DNA of 47,336 nt. Origin: an uncultured Lachnospiraceae bacterium. Lineage in GTDB: Bacteria; Bacillota; Clostridia; Lachnospirales; Lachnospiraceae. The position numbers and the translations under genes are program-made. Position 1 is the stretch's first letter; each line of letters opens with the position of its first letter. The notes under the pieces were generated by a model that made no database searches, was not told where the DNA came from, and was given only the letters and a program-made list of their open reading frames with translations. Of this stretch, positions 16,238-24,189 are shown one piece after another. The DNA lies in contig CAJTWM010000030.1 in assembly GCA_910579805.1 (NCBI GenBank), forward strand, positions 1-47,336, read 5' to 3'.

Positions 16238-16465
16238 ATGATGCAAAGAAAAATTAAGTTGAGTGTGGATGAGGTAGAAAAATTTGTAGAAGCTGCATGT
16301 AAATGCAAATTTGACATTGACATTTCTTATAACAGATATGTGGTAGACGCGAAGTCTATTTTAGGCGTCTATGGTCTGGATATGACGAAGGTTCTGACCG
16401 TTAGTTATGACGGTTATGACGCTGATTTTGAAAATTGTTTGAAACAGTTGGCGATTGCCTGCTAA
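16238..16465 (+). CDS. HPr-family protein lacking the phosphorylated histidine
   Basis: 75 aa, small and soluble. The middle, VDAKSILGVYGLDM, matches the HPr-fold segment around the regulatory serine (Ser in AKSILG). The protein ends FENCLKQLAIAC, like the last helix of HPr. The region where HPr has the active-site His15 reads EAACKCKFDIDISYN, with no histidine anywhere in the protein, so it cannot carry PTS phosphate in the usual way. The retained serine suggests a Crh-like regulatory role, but that is inference. GGAAGG lies 5-8 bases upstream of either of two adjacent ATGs. It is followed by its own terminator. Confidence 0.78.
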   Translation: MMQRKIKLSVDEVEKFVEAACKCKFDIDISYNRYVVDAKSILGVYGLDMTKVLTVSYDGYDADFENCLKQLAIAC

Positions 16466-16496
16466 TATAATTGTTTTGACTCATCCATGTGAATTG

Positions 16497-16540
16497 ACTC
16501 CCAAATCGAGATAGGGTACTATCTTGATAGGGAGTTTTTT
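16497..16540 (+). terminator. strong terminator between the HPr-like gene and the helicase gene
   Basis: ACTCCC (16497-16502) pairs with GGGAGT (16530-16535), and an inner 10-bp stem ATCGAGATAG/CTATCTTGAT closes on GGTA. TTTTTC follows. The helicase would have to be read through this or use an unseen promoter. Confidence 0.8.
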
Positions 16541-16581
16541 CGTTGAAAAAACGAATATCGAATTGGGAGAGGGAGAAGAGT

Positions 16582-19017
16582 TTGGAGATTAAAGTATCGG
16601 TCCGCAGTTTGGTGGAGTTTATTTTACGCTCAGGCGATATAGACAATAGAAGAACGGTGCAGGCGGATAACGCCATGGCGCAAGGCAGCCGGATCCATCG
16701 CATGATACAGAGAAGGATGGGAGCGGATTATCATGCGGAAGTCGTTTTACGCCATTCTTTTGATATGGGCGACTATAACTTTGTCGTGGAGGGAAGGGCG
16801 GACGGCATTATCATAGATTCCGTAAATACCGGCAAGGTCACAATAGACGAGATCAAAGGCACTTACAGAGATCTGGACAAGATGAAAGCGCCTGTGGGGG
16901 TGCATCTTGCACAGGCGAAGTGCTATGCGTTTATTTACGCGCTGCAAAACTTTTTAGAAAAGATAAACGTGCGGATGACCTATTGCAATATCGATACGGA
17001 GGAACTTCGTTATTTTGAAGAGGAATATGATTTTACAACGCTGCAGAACTGGTTCATGGAGGTGCTGAACCAGTATAAGAAATGGTCGGACTTTCAGTCT
17101 GAATGGAGATGGCGCCGCAGGCTGTCGATCAAAGAGCTGGAGTTTCCGTTTCCTTATAGAGAAGGCCAGAAAGATTTGGTGACTTACGCTTACCGGACAA
17201 TCTACCATAAGAGAAAATTGTTCCTCGAAGCGCCTACCGGAGCAGGGAAGACGGTATCCACCGTATTTCCTGCCGTAAAGGCGATGGGGGAGGGGATGGG
17301 AGACAGAATTTTTTATCTGACGGCAAAGACGATCACAAGAACGGTGGCAGAGGAGACTTTTGACATTTTAAGAGGGAATGGGCTGCAGTTTAAGACGGTA
17401 ACGCTGACGGCAAAAGAAAAGATCTGTTTTATGGAGGAAACGGAATGTAATCCTGAATACTGCCCCTATGCCAAAGGACATTTTGACCGGATCAACGACG
17501 CGATGTATGAGCTGCTTACGGCGAAAGACTGCTTTAACAGGGAAAGTATAGAAAGGTATGCCCAAAAACACCGGGTATGCCCTTTCGAGATGTGTTTGGA
17601 CATGAGCCTGTTTTCCGACGGTATTATCTGCGATTATAATTATGTTTTTGATCCGCATGTGTATCTGCGGCGGTTCTTTTCCGAGGGGGTAAAAGGGGAA
17701 TACCTGTTTTTGATCGATGAGGCGCATAATCTGGTGGACAGGGGAAGAGAGATGTACAGCGCCGTTCTTGTAAAAGAGGACTTTTTGGCATTGAAAAAAA
17801 CGGTAAAGCCTTACGATGCAAAAATGGAGAAGCAGTTGGAAAAGTGCAATAAAGAGCTGCTGGCCCTCAAAAGGGAATGTGAAAATTACAGGATCGTGGA
17901 ATATATAGATTCTTTTGTGACGGCTTTGAATAGACTGGCGGCTGCGATAGAAAAATTTTTGGAGGAACATGAGCATGAAAATGGTCCTGTGAAAAAGGAA
18001 GTGTTGGAGTTTTATTTTCAGGTTACGCATTTTCTTGATATCTATGAGAGAATGGATGAAAATTATGCGGCCTATACGGAGAATGAACCGGACGGCAGCT
18101 TTATCTTGAAGTTATTTTGTATGAATCCGGCAGTGAATCTTGCCGAATGCATGGCGAGAGGAAGGAGCTGCATCCTTTTTTCCGCTACTTTTCTTCCCAT
18201 TCAATATTATAAGAGCCTTCTCGGCGGAATGCCGGAGGATTATGAGGCTTATGCAAAATCAGTGTTTTCACCGGAGAAAAGGGCGCTGTATATCGGAAAA
18301 GATGTAACGAGCAGGTATACAAGGAGATCGGAGGCAGAGTACCGGAACATCGCCGCTTATATTCATGAAATCGTAAAGAACAGACAGGGCAATTATTTGG
18401 TCTTTCTGCCTTCCCATGCCTTTCTAAACGAAGTTTATGCGGCGTATACGGATTTTTTTTGTGAAGAAGACCATGCGGAGTGTATGATACAGGAAGACCG
18501 CATGAATGAAAAGGAAAGGGAGGAATTTTTAAACCGGTTTAAGGAAGGCGGCGGAATTTCGGAAGGAAAGGAACCTTCGGCGTTGGAGCTGGAAGAAGCC
18601 ATACATATGGAGATTGAATATGAGGAGGAGAAGACGCTGATCGGGTTTTGTGTGATGGGAGGGATCTTCAGCGAAGGGATCGATTTAAAAAATGACAGTC
18701 TGATCGGCGCCATTATCGTGGGAACCGGGCTTCCCCAAATATGCAATGAGAGGGAGATCTTAAAAGATTTTTTTCAAAGCAGGGGGAAAAACGGCTTTGA
18801 CTATGCTTATCGCTATCCGGGGATGAATAAAGTACTGCAGGCGGCAGGACGCGTGATCCGGACGGCGGAGGACGTGGGGATCGTTGCGCTCTTGGACGAA
18901 CGTTTTTTAGAAGCCTCGTATCAAAAAATGTTCCCAAGGGAATGGGAACATTTTGAGGTGTTGGGATTGGAAAAAATCGCCGGACGCGTAGAAAAATTTT
19001 GGAACGACTGGCTATAA
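16582..19017 (+). CDS. nuclease-helicase fusion: PD-(D/E)XK domain plus XPD/DinG-type helicase
   Basis: 811 aa from TTG 16582, chosen because AGAGGGAG lies just upstream; the earlier in-frame TTG at 16543 touches the terminator's U-run. Residues 50-180 carry a Cas4/RecB-like nuclease motif: GRADG with Asp74, then IDEIKGTY with Glu90 and Lys92. Next is a superfamily 2 helicase: Walker A APTGAGKT (Lys223), then a cysteine-rich 4Fe-4S-type region (CFMEETEC, CPYAKG, HRVCPFEMC). The Walker B DEAH box is at 379-382 and motif VI is QAAGRVIRT. The iron-sulphur helicase half is typical of XPD, FancJ and DinG. It should unwind and cut damaged or branched DNA. It ends in a 6-base overlap with convergent nfo. 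Confidence 0.88.
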   Translation: MEIKVSVRSLVEFILRSGDIDNRRTVQADNAMAQGSRIHRMIQRRMGADYHAEVVLRHSFDMGDYNFVVEGRADGIIIDSVNTGKVTIDEIKGTYRDLDKMKAPVGVHLAQAKCYAFIYALQNFLEKINVRMTYCNIDTEELRYFEEEYDFTTLQNWFMEVLNQYKKWSDFQSEWRWRRRLSIKELEFPFPYREGQKDLVTYAYRTIYHKRKLFLEAPTGAGKTVSTVFPAVKAMGEGMGDRIFYLTAKTITRTVAEETFDILRGNGLQFKTVTLTAKEKICFMEETECNPEYCPYAKGHFDRINDAMYELLTAKDCFNRESIERYAQKHRVCPFEMCLDMSLFSDGIICDYNYVFDPHVYLRRFFSEGVKGEYLFLIDEAHNLVDRGREMYSAVLVKEDFLALKKTVKPYDAKMEKQLEKCNKELLALKRECENYRIVEYIDSFVTALNRLAAAIEKFLEEHEHENGPVKKEVLEFYFQVTHFLDIYERMDENYAAYTENEPDGSFILKLFCMNPAVNLAECMARGRSCILFSATFLPIQYYKSLLGGMPEDYEAYAKSVFSPEKRALYIGKDVTSRYTRRSEAEYRNIAAYIHEIVKNRQGNYLVFLPSHAFLNEVYAAYTDFFCEEDHAECMIQEDRMNEKEREEFLNRFKEGGGISEGKEPSALELEEAIHMEIEYEEEKTLIGFCVMGGIFSEGIDLKNDSLIGAIIVGTGLPQICNEREILKDFFQSRGKNGFDYAYRYPGMNKVLQAAGRVIRTAEDVGIVALLDERFLEASYQKMFPREWEHFEVLGLEKIAGRVEKFWNDWL

Positions 19018-19884
19018 AGGACGGCGCAGCAGCGCAATCTCCTCTTTATAAGGGGGAAAGGGCTTACCATGCGTTTCGTCAGCCGGAAGATAAGGCGTTT
19101 CTAAGATCTTTGGCACTGCCTGAAATTCAGGCATATGCACAATGGTCTTTAAAGCGGTCAGACCAATAGTGCCGTCTCCGATATTGGCATGGCGGTCTTT
19201 GCCGGCTCCCAGCACGTTTTTACTGTCGTTGATATGGATTGCGGCGATCTGGTCAAGTCCCAGTATCCTGTCAAAATCATGGAGTACGCCGTCTATATCA
19301 TGAACAATATCATAACAAGCGTCATTTAAATGGCAGGTATCCAGACAGACACGGAGCTTGTCGTTGTATCTGACGCCGTCGTATATGGCGGCAAGTTCCT
19401 CGAAGGAACGTCCTATTTCCGAACCTTTTCCGGCCATTGTTTCCAATGCGACAAAACACCCGCTATCTTTTGTTATGACTTCGTTCAGCCCTTCGGTTAT
19501 TTTTTTGATTCCGGCTTCAGGGCCTGCCCCTACATGAGAGCCGGGATGCAGGATCAGAACAGGACTGCCCATCGCGGCAGTCCGTTCCATTTCCAAAGAG
19601 AGAAAATCTACCGCAAGCCGGAACGTGTCGGGATTGACCGTATTGGCAAGATTGATGATATAAGGGGCATGTACGACAAAACAGGAGATGCCCCTTTCTT
19701 TCATGGCTGCTTTTGCAGCATCGATATTTAAGTCTTTTATTTCTTTTCGTCTGGTGTTCTGCGGTGCGCCCGTATATACCATAAACGTATTGGCATCGTA
19801 GGAAAGCGCTTCTTTTACCGAACCTAAAAGCATTTCCTTTCCGCTCATGCTCACATGGGAGCCAAGTAAAACCGATGATTCCAT
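19012..19884 (-). CDS. nfo: endonuclease IV (AP endonuclease, deoxyribonuclease IV)
   Basis: 290 aa. It cuts DNA 5' of abasic sites in base-excision repair, using three zinc ions held by conserved His, Glu and Asp residues. Recognisable pieces are GSHVSMSGKEMLL near the N-terminus, VVHAPYIINLAN, LILHPGSHVGAG, ALETMAGKGSEIG, RVCLDTCHLNDACYD and IHINDSKNVLGAGKDRHANI. All of these match the family's metal-binding motifs. It converges on the helicase gene with the two stop codons overlapping (19012-19017) and no terminator between them. Together with the upstream genes it forms a repair-themed block. Confidence 0.95.
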   Translation of the reverse strand: MESSVLLGSHVSMSGKEMLLGSVKEALSYDANTFMVYTGAPQNTRRKEIKDLNIDAAKAAMKERGISCFVVHAPYIINLANTVNPDTFRLAVDFLSLEMERTAAMGSPVLILHPGSHVGAGPEAGIKKITEGLNEVITKDSGCFVALETMAGKGSEIGRSFEELAAIYDGVRYNDKLRVCLDTCHLNDACYDIVHDIDGVLHDFDRILGLDQIAAIHINDSKNVLGAGKDRHANIGDGTIGLTALKTIVHMPEFQAVPKILETPYLPADETHGKPFPPYKEEIALLRRPL

Positions 19885-19905
19885 AACACTTGATACCTTT
19901 CAGGA

Positions 19906-21216
19906 TCAGCCGATAGGCTGAAGGAAATAGGCGGTATAGGAAGGCAGTTTCAATCCGCCGTCCATGGAAATTTCCTCTCCCGAGATCAGATCCTTGAACC
20001 GGGAACAGCCTGCGTTAAACTGTGCGGTAAAGTCTTCCGCGTCGGCGTTGATGGCAACGAAGATGCGCTCTCCGTTACAGTTGCGCTCGATGACGCACTG
20101 TTTGTTTGTCAGGCAGGAGGAGGCAAAGCTGCCGTAATTTAACGGAGCGGATTTCTTTTTAATAGAAGAAAGCAGGGAGATAAACCCGGACAGTTCATTC
20201 CATACAGGTTCCTCAAAGCAGGCCCTGAGCGCAGGATCGCCCTGACTTTTATCCGCTTCCGCGCCCCATTCGCTTCCATAATACACGCAGGGGATTCCGG
20301 GCATACCGAAAAGCAGCGCGTAAATGAGCGGCAGATGTTTTTTATTGGTAAGGATACTTGCCACTCTGGATACGTCGTGGTTGTCCACAAAACATAACAA
20401 GTGTTTTCCTTTGTAGAGCGTCCAGTTTTCGGGACCGAACTGTCTAAGGAGAGAATGATTGATTTCAAACATGTTCATGCTGTTAAAGCTGGAATACAGC
20501 CCTTTATAGCATTCGTAGTTGGTTGCGGAATGCAGCATGGAGTCGTTCATAAGACGGTTGTAATCTCCGTGGAGCATTTCCCCTACCAAAAAGAAATCTT
20601 CTTTCAGGCCGTCGCAAAAGCTCCGGAGCCTGCTTACAAATTCCGGCGAGAGGCAGTAAGCCACGTCTAAGCGGATTCCGTCGATATCGAAATTCTCAAT
20701 CCAAAACCGGACGCTTTCCAAAAGATACTGTACCACTTCTTCGTTGCCCAGATTTAATTTTACAAGATCGTAGTTGCCTTCCCAGCCTTCATACCAAAGT
20801 CCGTCGTTATAGTTGGAATTACCGCCCAGATTGATGTTGAACCAGGAAAGATAACGGGAATTTTCACGGTTTTTCACCACATCCTGAAAAGCAAAGAACC
20901 CTCTTCCGGCATGATTGAAAACGCCGTCCAATACTACTTTGATCCCGTTTTCGTGTAAATGGCTGCAAACTTCCTTAAAATCTTCATTCGTACCGAGCCG
21001 GCAGTCGATGGTGCGATAATCTCTCGTATTGTAGCCGTGTGTGTCGGATTCAAAAACAGGAGAAAAATAAATGGCGTTAGCGCCCAGTTTCTTAATGTGT
21101 TCCGTCCAATCTTTCACCTTCAGAATACGGGGGGTCAGGACCCCGTCGTTTTCAAAGGGCGCGCCGCAGAATCCCAAAGGATATATTTGATAAAAAACAC
21201 TTTCATAAGCCCACAT
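19906..21216 (-). CDS. GH13 alpha-amylase-family enzyme (cytosolic maltodextrin hydrolase type)
   Basis: 436 aa, no signal peptide. The (beta/alpha)8 barrel motifs of family GH13 are all present: VVLDGVFNHAG (region I), DGIRLDVA with nucleophile Asp184 (region II), VGEMLHGDYN with acid/base Glu213 (region III) and FVDNHDVSR with Asp281 (region IV). The opening VFYQIYPLGFCGAP is typical of maltodextrin-acting intracellular members (cyclomaltodextrinase, neopullulanase, oligo-glucosidase). The N-terminal starch-binding module of long neopullulanases is absent. GAGG lies before the ATG. It probably breaks down imported maltooligosaccharides. The gene stands 21 bases from nfo on the same strand and may be co-transcribed with it. 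Confidence 0.9.
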   Translation of the reverse strand: MWAYESVFYQIYPLGFCGAPFENDGVLTPRILKVKDWTEHIKKLGANAIYFSPVFESDTHGYNTRDYRTIDCRLGTNEDFKEVCSHLHENGIKVVLDGVFNHAGRGFFAFQDVVKNRENSRYLSWFNINLGGNSNYNDGLWYEGWEGNYDLVKLNLGNEEVVQYLLESVRFWIENFDIDGIRLDVAYCLSPEFVSRLRSFCDGLKEDFFLVGEMLHGDYNRLMNDSMLHSATNYECYKGLYSSFNSMNMFEINHSLLRQFGPENWTLYKGKHLLCFVDNHDVSRVASILTNKKHLPLIYALLFGMPGIPCVYYGSEWGAEADKSQGDPALRACFEEPVWNELSGFISLLSSIKKKSAPLNYGSFASSCLTNKQCVIERNCNGERIFVAINADAEDFTAQFNAGCSRFKDLISGEEISMDGGLKLPSYTAYFLQPIG

Positions 21217-21280
21217 AATATTACCTCGTTTCTTTATTAAATTTTATTGATATATTTTACCATATCGGAGGGGGTGTGAC

Positions 21281-21416
21281 TAGAGCGTGTTTGAAAATTC
21301 ATTCCTGCCATTTTAATGGCAGGACATCTGCACGCCCCGCTTTGCGCGATATTTGCATCAAATTTAAGAGGCGCAGCCCGCTGCGCCCCTTAAATTTGGC
21401 AGAGCATTTATGCTCT
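21281..21416. repeat. hairpin-rich intergenic repeat, copy A
   Basis: It begins with a 25-base string (21281-21305) that recurs exactly at 37276-37300. Three stem-loops follow. The first is CCTGCCATT/AATGGCAGG (21304-21323). The second is an 18-bp stem with one mismatch and a CCCG loop (21359-21376 / 21381-21398). The third is AGAGCAT-TT-ATGCTCT (21401-21416). No ORF is present. The composition, the stacked hairpins and the shared string suggest a small non-autonomous repeat of the REP or MITE kind. Confidence 0.6.
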
Positions 21417-21538
21417 TAGTCTCCCACAAACTGTGACGCACATCTGACGGAAAGCATTTCGTGATTGACATAATGTGGAATGGGTGCTTCATAAAAATGA
21501 GAGGACACCTGTTTTTTTGCAAGTCAAATTGCAGACAA

Positions 21539-21620
21539 TTATCCACGCGTTCTGTGGATAACTTTTGTGGATAAGCTTGGGAGGACTGATAAATCCACAG
21601 TTTACACATAGTTATCCACA
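21539..21620. promoter_or_regulatory. cluster of DnaA boxes
   Basis: Within 82 bases there are three perfect TTATCCACA boxes: minus strand at 21553-21561 and 21566-21574, plus strand at 21612-21620. There is also TTATCCACG at 21539-21547 (one mismatch) and AAATCCACA at 21591-21599 (two mismatches). AT-rich DNA follows on the right. No dnaA, dnaN or rpmH gene is nearby, so this is probably not the standard origin. A DnaA-titrating or initiation-modulating cluster is the likelier reading. Confidence 0.75.
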
Positions 21621-21820
21621 AAGCTGATGTTAAAAATTATGAATGTTATACTTGCAAAATTTGTCAGGTGTTGTAGAAAAAGGGAAAGAAATTGGGAAAA
21701 AGGATTCATGACATAAAGCATCGCAAAACACGACATTATGTTACCTGATTGGAGTGTGGCCATCCGGTAAAATGGAATTTTTAAAATGAAAATGTCAAAA
21801 TGAAAATGGTTAAATAGTTG
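21621..21820. other. AT-rich non-coding stretch
   Basis: This lies between the DnaA boxes and the padR promoter. I see no gene, no strong hairpin and no known RNA. Only low-complexity A-rich runs and a pair of AAAATG(A/T)CAAAA-like strings near 21784-21808 are visible. Confidence 0.4.
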
Positions 21821-21849
21821 TTGACAAATAATATTATATGGAATATAGT
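21821..21849 (+). promoter_or_regulatory. promoter of the padR operon
   Basis: A consensus-grade promoter: TTGACA (21821-21826), 17-base spacer, TATAGT (21844-21849). It lies about 140 bases before padR. Confidence 0.8.
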
Positions 21850-21884
21850 ATAAGCAGATACAATATTATATGAAGTATAACATA
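21830..21884. repeat. tandem operator-like direct repeat overlapping the padR promoter
   Basis: AATATTATATG occurs at 21830-21840 and again at 21862-21872, 32 bases apart (about three helix turns). Each copy is followed by an imperfect palindromic TATA(G/A)(T/C)ATA. The first copy overlaps the promoter spacer and -10 box. Further AT palindromes (ATATAATATAGT, ATAATATTATAAT) continue to about 21925. This looks like an autoregulatory PadR operator. Confidence 0.5.
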
Positions 21885-21988
21885 TACATGATATAATATA
21901 GTGGATTTGTATAATATTATAATTTTGGAAGTTTTCATTTAAACCATTGCTTTCTGCCTTACGGCAGAGAAGAATAGGAGGACAGAAC

Positions 21989-22309
21989 ATGGTCTTTAAC
22001 ACAGGTGCAGCGCTTTTGGATGCGATTGTACTTGCAATCTGTTCCAGAGAATCGGAGGGGACTTACGGTTATAAAATAACGCAGGAAGTCCGCAGTGTGA
22101 TCGAGATATCGGAATCTACGCTATATCCGGTTCTGCGGCGTCTCCAAAAGGAGGAATGTCTGGAGGTCTACGACATGGCCTGCGCGGGCAGAAACAGGAG
22201 ATATTATAAGGTAACGGAACGGGGCAGAGTACAGTTGAATCTTTACGAAAGTGAATGGAGAAGATACTCCGCGAAAATAACGGGGATGTTTGAGGGAGGT
22301 TTAGGATGA
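21989..22309 (+). CDS. PadR-family transcriptional regulator
   Basis: 106 aa. Winged helix-turn-helix of the PadR type: LLDAIVLAICSRESEGTYGY, KITQEVRS, then STLYPVLRRLQKEECLEVY and RNRRYYKVTERGR, the classical PadR wing. ATG 21989 is chosen because AGGAGG lies 7 bases upstream. The in-frame ATG 14 codons earlier has no ribosome site and overlaps a small hairpin. Its stop overlaps the start of the next gene (ATGA), showing translational coupling. PadR proteins usually repress their own operon together with a DUF1700-type membrane partner, which is exactly the gene that follows. Confidence 0.93.
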   Translation: MVFNTGAALLDAIVLAICSRESEGTYGYKITQEVRSVIEISESTLYPVLRRLQKEECLEVYDMACAGRNRRYYKVTERGRVQLNLYESEWRRYSAKITGMFEGGLG

Positions 22310-23199
22310 ACAGAAACGACTTTATGCGGCAGTTGGAAATGCTGCTGTCTGATATCACACCGAATGAAAGAAAGGAAGCGCTTCAGTTTTATAACGACTA
22401 TTTTGACGATGCCGGAGCCGAAAACGAGCAGGCGGTCATAAAAGCGCTGGGAAGTCCGGCTAAAGTTGCAGCAAGTATTAAATCCGATCTGATGGGAAAT
22501 GCGGCGGCTGGAGAATTTACGGAAACCGGATATAAAGATGCTTACAGTAAAAATCAAGAGGTCATCAAGTACGGACAGCCGGATTCGGAAAAAGACGCTT
22601 CGCGAAATAACGACGCCTGCCATAGCGCATACAATAAGAACCCCTATGGCGATAATCCCTACGGCGGCAGCGCATATAGCGGCAATCCCTATGGGAGCAA
22701 TCCTTACGGAAACCGCACGGCATATTCGGGTAACGGCCAAAGCCAAAACAGCGGCGGCGCTTTTAAAAAAGAGAACGCCCAAAGCGGAAATGCCGGCAGT
22801 CCGGGAAAACCGGGGATGAGCGGAGGGATGCTGGCGCTGATCATTATTTTATGTATTTTCGGGATTCCTATTTTGATTCCTTTAGGCGCGGCAATGCTAG
22901 GATTGGTAATCGCAGCCGTAGCAGTGATCGCATCATTGGTGATCGCCGCTGCCGCAGTGGCGTTTGCTTTGGTCATTACAGGAGTTATTCTTCTTATTAT
23001 AGGGATCTCAAAACTGTTTGTGATGCCCTTTGGAAGTATGTGCCTTGCAGGAGGCGGTCTTGCCTGTATAGGCGCAGGCATTTTATTTGTGATATTGACG
23101 CTTTGGCTCTGCGTAACGGTGATTCCGGCTATTGTTAAGGTAGTAGCCGAACTTTGCCGTAAGCTGTTTCCAAAAAAGAAGAGAAAGGAGCAGATTTAA
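22306..23199 (+). CDS. DUF1700 (HAAS) membrane protein with NPYG repeats
   Basis: 297 aa. Residues 1-65 are the alpha-helical DUF1700/HAAS domain (FMRQLEMLLSDITPNERKEA, FYNDYFDDAG, ALGSPAKVAASIK). A low-complexity linker (about 105-155) contains repeated N-P-Y-G units. The C-terminal half holds long hydrophobic segments with many Ala, Val and Ile residues (about 170-285), probably three or four membrane helices, and a basic KKKRK tail. It overlaps padR by four bases and abuts the DUF4097 gene, whose ribosome site lies within it. In this family the HAAS domain is thought to interact with PadR and link membrane state to repression. That part is inference. Confidence 0.88.
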   Translation: MNRNDFMRQLEMLLSDITPNERKEALQFYNDYFDDAGAENEQAVIKALGSPAKVAASIKSDLMGNAAAGEFTETGYKDAYSKNQEVIKYGQPDSEKDASRNNDACHSAYNKNPYGDNPYGGSAYSGNPYGSNPYGNRTAYSGNGQSQNSGGAFKKENAQSGNAGSPGKPGMSGGMLALIIILCIFGIPILIPLGAAMLGLVIAAVAVIASLVIAAAAVAFALVITGVILLIIGISKLFVMPFGSMCLAGGGLACIGAGILFVILTLWLCVTVIPAIVKVVAELCRKLFPKKKRKEQI

Positions 23200-24189
23200 A
23201 TGAGTAAATTTGTAAAAACCAGCCTGATCACGGCAATCGGCATTATGTTCATAGGCAGCATAATTTATATGGTAGGTCTGGCAGGCGGAGGGAAGAATGA
23301 CATCAGACAGATGGAAGAGGACGGATATCTTGATTATAAAGGTTTAAAAGGAAGAGTGCTGAGCGGTCTTTCTTTTACATGGTGGGACTGGGATCATGGC
23401 ATGGACGCTGATTTCTGGGGCGGCGAAGCGAGTACAACTCCGGAGACGCCGGAAAAACCGGAGACGCCGGATCAGATCTGCCATGCGGAAGAAAAGATAG
23501 ATCGTTCTTCCGTAAATAAGCTGGAGATTGAGCTTGGCAGCGGGTATCTCTATATCAATCAGGGGTCGGCGGACGACATCGATATTTCGGTGGAAACGGA
23601 AAACGGCGCCGAGGCGGTTTACTATGTTAAGGACGGTACGCTTCATATAGAAGGTTTCAAAAAGAAAAAATGGGAGGCGATAGCGCATCAGAATAAAAAT
23701 ACCATTTATGTCACCCTGCCCAATGATATGGAATTTCAAGAAAGCGAAATCGGACTGGGAGCAGGATATATTGAAATAAACGGAGGTTCCTATGGAAACA
23801 CTTCTATTGAAGTAGGAGCGGGAGAAGTTGCCTGCTACGGGATCAAAACAGGGAAACTGGAAACGGAAGTGGACGCGGGAGCCGTGGAAGCTCTTGAGAT
23901 CGAAGCGGATAAAATCGATGTTTCCGTCGACATTGGAGCGGTAGCGATCAGCGAAAGCACGGTAAACGGAAATATAGATCTGTCCTGTAATATGGGAAGC
24001 CTTGTTTTGGAACTGAAAGACAAGGAAGAAGCCTACAACTATGAGGTGGACTGTGGTCTGGGAAGTATCCTATTGGGGAGCCTGGAGTATGTAGGCCTGG
24101 GAAGAGAGAAATATATTGATAACCATGCGTCCAAAAAAATAAAAGCGGACTGCGACATGGGAAGCATCGAGGTCATTTTTCTGGACTGA
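23200..24189 (+). CDS. DUF4097-type beta-helix envelope protein
   Basis: 329 aa. It has an N-terminal membrane anchor or signal segment (SLITAIGIMFIGSIIYMVGLAGG, about residues 8-30). A proline-rich linker with repeated ETPEKP follows. Residues 100-329 are a repetitive beta-strand domain, with a roughly 20-residue period of short glycine-ended strands (LGSGYLYINQG, GLGAGYIEINGG, EVGAGEVACYG, DIGAVAISEST, NMGSLVLELK, DMGSIEVIFLD), as in DUF4097 adhesin-like proteins. AAAGGAG lies 11 bases before the ATG. It is the third gene of the padR operon. It most likely faces the outside of the membrane. Its 3' end overlaps the convergent kinase gene by 17 bases. Confidence 0.85.
   Translation: MSKFVKTSLITAIGIMFIGSIIYMVGLAGGGKNDIRQMEEDGYLDYKGLKGRVLSGLSFTWWDWDHGMDADFWGGEASTTPETPEKPETPDQICHAEEKIDRSSVNKLEIELGSGYLYINQGSADDIDISVETENGAEAVYYVKDGTLHIEGFKKKKWEAIAHQNKNTIYVTLPNDMEFQESEIGLGAGYIEINGGSYGNTSIEVGAGEVACYGIKTGKLETEVDAGAVEALEIEADKIDVSVDIGAVAISESTVNGNIDLSCNMGSLVLELKDKEEAYNYEVDCGLGSILLGSLEYVGLGREKYIDNHASKKIKADCDMGSIEVIFLD

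Noticed and set aside
16543..16581. Earlier TTG start of the helicase
   Set aside because: It lies at the U-run of the preceding terminator. The TTG at 16582 has a purine-rich ribosome site and gives the usual family start.
21539..21620. The DnaA-box cluster as the standard chromosomal origin
   Set aside because: No dnaA, dnaN, rpmH or gyrase genes are nearby, and I could not see a clear DnaA-trio series next to the boxes. I kept it as a DnaA-binding cluster.
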